A stretch of 64,000 nt of DNA from Haloechinothrix_A salitolerans (GTDB taxonomy: Bacteria; Actinomycetota; Actinomycetes; Mycobacteriales; Pseudonocardiaceae): the NCBI RefSeq assembly GCF_039544105.1, contig NZ_BAABLA010000028.1; one strand, written 5' to 3'. Of the stretch, positions 60,906 to 64,000 are shown piece after piece. The notes beneath the pieces are model-generated. The model was not told the DNA's origin and ran no database searches. It saw only the letters and a list, made by a program, of their open reading frames with translations. Position 1 is the stretch's first letter, and each line of letters begins with the position of its first letter. The translations under genes were made by a program, and so were the position numbers.

Positions 60906-60957
60906 GCGAGTGTGAGTCGTTGTGGTCGTTGTCGCGACCAGAACGACTCACACTCGC
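60906..60957. terminator. Long stem-loop after the amidase gene
   Basis: A perfect 16-bp outer stem (60906-60921 with 60942-60957) contains an inner TGGTCG/CGACCA stem (60923-60928, 60935-60940). It is a good transcription terminator. The near-perfect symmetry also suggests a member of a dispersed palindromic repeat family. Confidence 0.8.
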
Positions 60958-61027
60958 CGGACGTCGTCGCGGCGGCTCGCTCGCGGTACTGCCGGACGTC
61001 GTGCGTGGGATGACTAGGGTGAGGCGC

Positions 61028-61513
61028 ATGGGGAACACGGTGCGACTGCGCCCGCCGAAGAATCAGCTCAACCGCCGCTGCTTGCTGTGGTGGCGCGCCC
61101 GAACCGCGCTCGTCGTGGCACCGATCGTGGCCGCGCTGGCCTTCATCGGGTTCCTGGTCGCGCCGGTGCTGACGGTGTTCGCCGGGATCGCCGCGGCGGC
61201 CGGTCTCGCGTACGGCGTGCTCATGCCGATGTGGTGGTACCGGGTGCATCGCTGGGAGGTCACCGACACGGCCGTCTACACCCGCACCGGCTACTTCTGG
61301 CAGGAATCCCGGATCGCGCCGATGTCGCGCATCCAGACCGTCGACACCGTGCGCGGGCCGCTGCAACAACTGCTGCGGCTCGCCACCGTCACCGTGACCA
61401 CGGCGTCGGCCAAGGGCGCCGTCCGCATCGCGGGGTTGGACGCCGAACTGGCCGCCGACCTCGCCGCCGAGCTGACCCGCATCACCCATGCCACGCCGGG
61501 TGACGCCACATGA
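61028..61513 (+). CDS. Bacterial PH-domain (YdbS-like) membrane protein
   Basis: The 161-residue protein has two adjacent transmembrane helices (about 25-45 and 47-68) followed by a bacterial Pleckstrin-homology-2 domain: WYRVHRWEVTDTAVYTRTG, SRIAPMSRIQTVDTVRGPLQ, then ATVTVTTASAKGAV. It overlaps the next gene by ATGA. Such YdbS/YdbT pairs are widespread in Gram-positives; their role at the membrane is not known in detail. Confidence 0.85.
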   Translation: MGNTVRLRPPKNQLNRRCLLWWRARTALVVAPIVAALAFIGFLVAPVLTVFAGIAAAAGLAYGVLMPMWWYRVHRWEVTDTAVYTRTGYFWQESRIAPMSRIQTVDTVRGPLQQLLRLATVTVTTASAKGAVRIAGLDAELAADLAAELTRITHATPGDAT

Positions 61514-63090
61514 GCGAGCTGGAGGGCGCCGAGCGCCTCGACCGGCGCATGATCACCATGACCGCGGTGCTCACCGGCGTGATCGCCGTCGTGGGCGCGG
61601 TGGTCGCGGGTTCGGCGATGATCTCGTCGGGAACACCAGCCGGTGTCACGATGCTCGCCGTGTTCGGCGGCGCGCTCGTGGTGTTCGGGCTCAGCGTCGG
61701 TGTCGACTACATCCGCTGGCGCGCCACCACCTACCGCCTCAGCGAGGAACGTCTTGAGCTGCGGTTCTCATTCGTGCTGAACCGGCGGCGTTCGCTCGCC
61801 CGCGACCGCATCCGCACCGTCGACGTCACCGCGAGCCCGTTGCAGCGACTGTTTGGCATCGCCGCCGTCGTGATCGGTACCGGGCAGTCAGGGGAGTCCG
61901 GTGAGTCCGAGGTCAAGCTGGACGCCGTCTCGCGGGAACGGGCGCATGAACTGCGGCGGGAACTGCTCCGGCACGCCGCCGACGCCGAGCCGCACACCGA
62001 CGACGGCACGCTCGCCGAGCTGGACTGGCGCTGGGCCGCGTACGCGCCGCTGTCGGTGCTCACGCCCGCGCTTGGCGCCGCCGCCGTCGGTGCGGTCGCC
62101 AACGTCGCGAGCTGGTTCGGGGACTCCGACGACGTCGTGGGCTCGGTCGTGTCCGACCTGCTCATCGCCGCCGCGTTGTTCGGCTACGTCACCGTTGTGA
62201 TCGGTGTCCTGCTCGCCGGGGCGATCGGCGCGCTGTTGCTGTTCGTCGAGATGTGGTGGGGCTACCGGCTCGACCGCGAGCCAGGCGGGACGCTTCACGT
62301 CCGGCGTGGGTTGCTGACCAGCCGCTCGATCTCGCTGGAGGAACGTCGGCTACGCGGCGCGGAGATCATCGAACCCCTCGGTGTCCGGCTCGCGCGGGCG
62401 GGACGTGTCGACGCCATCGCCACCGGCATCCGCGAAGGCGGCACGGGGCAAGGCGAGCGCACCGACCACAAGACACTCCTGCCCGCCGCGCCGAGGGCGG
62501 TGGCGCTGCGGGTGGTGTCCGATGTGCTGCGGGAACCGGACGTCTCCGGTGCGCTCACCGGCCTGACACCGCATCCCCGTGCCGCGCGCTCGCGTCGGCT
62601 GCGGTGGGCGTTAGCCCCGGTGACGCTGGTATTCGCCGTGCTGCTGACGGTCGAACTCGCGGCGGGCGACCAGATCGCTACGAGGGCTGGTTCGGCGCTC
62701 GCGGGTCTTGTCGCGGCGGTGCCGTGGGTGTTCGCGGTGATAGCCGTGCCCATCGCGGTGCTGCTCGCCGTTGACGCCTACCGCAACCTCGGCCACGGGC
62801 TGTCCGGTCGCTACCTGGTTGCGCGCCGGGGCGTGGCACGTCGCTCGACCGCGCTGGTGCAGCGCACGGGCGTGATCGGCTGGACCGTCCGGCAGTCCAT
62901 TTTCCAGCGCAGGTCTGGGTTGCTCACGCTGGTCGCGACCACGGCGGCGGGCAGCGGCGCGTACACCATCCCGGACGTCGACGTCACCGAGGGCGTCGCG
63001 TTCGCCGACGAGGCCGTGCCCGACCTGCTGGCGGAGTTCATCGAGCGACCCGGCGAGTCGCCGGCGACGACGGTGACGCGGGAGCGCTGA
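61510..63090 (+). CDS. Bacterial PH-domain (YdbT-like) multi-pass membrane protein
   Basis: The 526-residue protein has about six transmembrane helices in pairs (about 15-60, 175-245, 355-425), each pair followed by a bacterial PH-2 domain. Signature segments are TYRLSEERLELRFSFVLNRR, ARDRIRTVDVTASPLQRLFG and LLTSRSISLEERRLRGAEI. It works with the preceding YdbS-like protein, from which it is translationally coupled. In other actinomycetes this pair is a standard core locus, which supports chromosomal identity here. Confidence 0.88.
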   Translation: MSELEGAERLDRRMITMTAVLTGVIAVVGAVVAGSAMISSGTPAGVTMLAVFGGALVVFGLSVGVDYIRWRATTYRLSEERLELRFSFVLNRRRSLARDRIRTVDVTASPLQRLFGIAAVVIGTGQSGESGESEVKLDAVSRERAHELRRELLRHAADAEPHTDDGTLAELDWRWAAYAPLSVLTPALGAAAVGAVANVASWFGDSDDVVGSVVSDLLIAAALFGYVTVVIGVLLAGAIGALLLFVEMWWGYRLDREPGGTLHVRRGLLTSRSISLEERRLRGAEIIEPLGVRLARAGRVDAIATGIREGGTGQGERTDHKTLLPAAPRAVALRVVSDVLREPDVSGALTGLTPHPRAARSRRLRWALAPVTLVFAVLLTVELAAGDQIATRAGSALAGLVAAVPWVFAVIAVPIAVLLAVDAYRNLGHGLSGRYLVARRGVARRSTALVQRTGVIGWTVRQSIFQRRSGLLTLVATTAAGSGAYTIPDVDVTEGVAFADEAVPDLLAEFIERPGESPATTVTRER

Positions 63091-63121
63091 CGTAGCGGGA
63101 GCGGCTACGGTAGTGACCGCC

Positions 63122-63835
63122 ATGACACACCCCACAGGACAACGACCCGAGAACCCAACGACGGTGCTGCCGCTCGCTGGTCAGCGCTCGCCCACCGTGC
63201 GCGCGCTGCTGCTCGCGGTGGCGTTGTTGGGAGTCGCGGTGCTGTCCGGATTCGTGTGGTGGCTGATCCGGCACGATCCGGGTGCGATGACCCCGACCGC
63301 GGGCGGGCAACCGGCGACCACCGCTCCCGCGACGTCCGATGGCGGCACTGACGGTACCTCGACGTCGCCGAGCGATACGACGCCCAGCGAGGTCACGGCC
63401 GGGCGGTTCACGTTCCGAGCGATGGCGCCCACCGACGTCACCTCCGACTGCGCGGGCGTGTCCTACGGGAAAGTGCGGAACTGGCTGGCGAACAACCCCT
63501 GCCAGCAGGTCAGCAGGGGGCTCTACGCCACGACCGTCGGCGAGGCGAAGGCGCTCGTGTCGGTCATCGCGGTGACGATGCCAAGCGACGGGAAGGCGTC
63601 CGAGCTCAAGGGCATCACCGACACCAGCGGCACCGGCAACGTCTCCGACATGGTCCGGGACGGCACGGTTCGGCTGCCCAGCGCGCCACAGGTCGCTGGC
63701 CGCGCGTACGCTTCGCGACTCAAGGGCGACACCGTCGTGATCGTGGAGGGCGCCTTCTACGGCGGGCACTCCGACCGGGCGTTGCTGGACGAGATCGCGA
63801 CCGCCGCCGTGGGCGTCGCGAAGCACCAGGGGTGA
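63122..63835 (+). CDS. Single-pass membrane protein with extracellular domain
   Basis: The 237-residue protein has a short cytoplasmic N-terminus, one transmembrane helix (about 27-48, ALLLAVALLGVAVLSGFVWW), a Thr/Ser/Pro-rich linker (about 57-88) and an extracellular domain with two cysteines (SDCAGVSYG, NNPCQQVSRG) likely forming a disulfide. No enzyme motif is seen. ATG 63122 is used; a GTG three codons earlier is an alternative. It follows the PH-domain pair by 31 bases. Confidence 0.7.
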   Translation: MTHPTGQRPENPTTVLPLAGQRSPTVRALLLAVALLGVAVLSGFVWWLIRHDPGAMTPTAGGQPATTAPATSDGGTDGTSTSPSDTTPSEVTAGRFTFRAMAPTDVTSDCAGVSYGKVRNWLANNPCQQVSRGLYATTVGEAKALVSVIAVTMPSDGKASELKGITDTSGTGNVSDMVRDGTVRLPSAPQVAGRAYASRLKGDTVVIVEGAFYGGHSDRALLDEIATAAVGVAKHQG

Positions 63836-63845
63836 GGTTGGCGGG

Positions 63846-64000
63846 TCAGCCGGGCGTACCCGGCAGCGCGATCGCGGCGGGGGACATCCCGGCTTCCGCC
63901 CGCCAGTGGGTCGCGCGCACCGCTGACGCTCGCAATGCGTCAGCGGCATAACCACGCAAGGCGGTGTCATCGGTGCGGACAAGGACGCCGCGCCATGTCG
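63846..64000 (-). CDS. C-terminal end of an unidentified protein, cut by the window edge
   Basis: An open minus-strand frame enters from the right edge and ends at 63846-63848 after about 50 codons: RGVLVRTDDTALRGYAADAL, then VRATHWRAEAGMSPAAIALP. Codon use looks coding and the frame is convergent with the membrane-protein gene. The family cannot be named from this piece. Confidence 0.5.
   Translation of the reverse strand, partial: TWRGVLVRTDDTALRGYAADALRASAVRATHWRAEAGMSPAAIALPGTPG

Overview
The window is high-GC DNA from a filamentous-type actinomycete, most likely of the Pseudonocardiaceae (Amycolatopsis-like). I base this on strong GC3 bias, frequent GTG starts, ATGA/GTGA stop-start couplings, leaderless promoters, DUF2637/SpdB and replication-relaxation proteins of actinomycete integrative elements, and a YCII plus ECF42-type sigma pair. 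The genus is an inference. Everything left of a tRNA-Met gene at 58.7 kb looks like a mosaic accessory region. The DNA to its right looks like ordinary chromosome.

Layout. 0-4.3 kb: a 5'-truncated IS5-family element, a large serine recombinase with an unusual C-terminal helix-turn-helix extension, an SpdB-like membrane protein and a zinc-ribbon protein. 4.3-5.7 kb: merR and merB behind a MerR-type promoter. 5.8-19 kb: a catabolic cluster. It has acetoin/2-oxoacid dehydrogenase E1 alpha (5'-truncated), E1 beta and a free lipoyl carrier, then a long leftward operon for a toluene/alkene-type soluble diiron monooxygenase (alpha, gamma, effector, beta, Rieske ferredoxin, reductase). The operon also carries two SnoaL-like proteins, a DJ-1/PfpI protein, a YgiN-like protein and an L22-like/DUF59 fusion. 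Two AraC regulators flank it, and paired 21-bp direct repeats lie in its divergent promoter. 19-23.2 kb: degenerate DNA with several 21-bp-period repeats, a frameshifted muconate cycloisomerase pseudogene, a DeoR regulator and an intact IS5-family element. 23.3-28.15 kb: chromosome-like genes (RNase Z, PucR regulator, aldehyde dehydrogenase, YCII protein, truncated ECF42 sigma factor).

28.15-42.6 kb: a headless serine recombinase fused to the sigma-factor remnant, a zinc-ribbon/DUF2637 pair, then a defence block. The block holds an N6-adenine methylase/specificity gene split by an IS, a complete type I restriction-modification system (hsdM, hsdS, hsdR) and a Ser/Thr kinase with a TPR-like tail. 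A second, decayed copy of the zinc-ribbon/DUF2637 DNA ends the block, so the cargo sits between imperfect direct repeats. 42.6-58.7 kb: an integrative element. It has a Nudix hydrolase, an eight-gene translationally coupled operon (methyltransferase, phosphatase, SDR, APH-like kinase, GT9-like transferase, phosphoribosyltransferase, double-kinase/nucleotidyltransferase fusion, DUF4254), a prim-pol-like protein, an XRE regulator with a Nudix-like C-terminus, a replication-relaxation protein, an iteron-like GAGAC array, an IS630 element and a serine integrase whose stop codon lies in the tRNA-Met anticodon. 58.7-64 kb: tRNA, conserved hypothetical, amidase, two bacterial PH-domain membrane proteins, a single-pass membrane protein and an edge-truncated gene.

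The best candidates for undescribed biology are the 43.4-50.7 kb operon with its Nudix-type regulator, the monooxygenase/dehydrogenase cluster with the L22-DUF59 protein, and the kinase-associated restriction block. All functions are read from sequence by eye. No database search was run.
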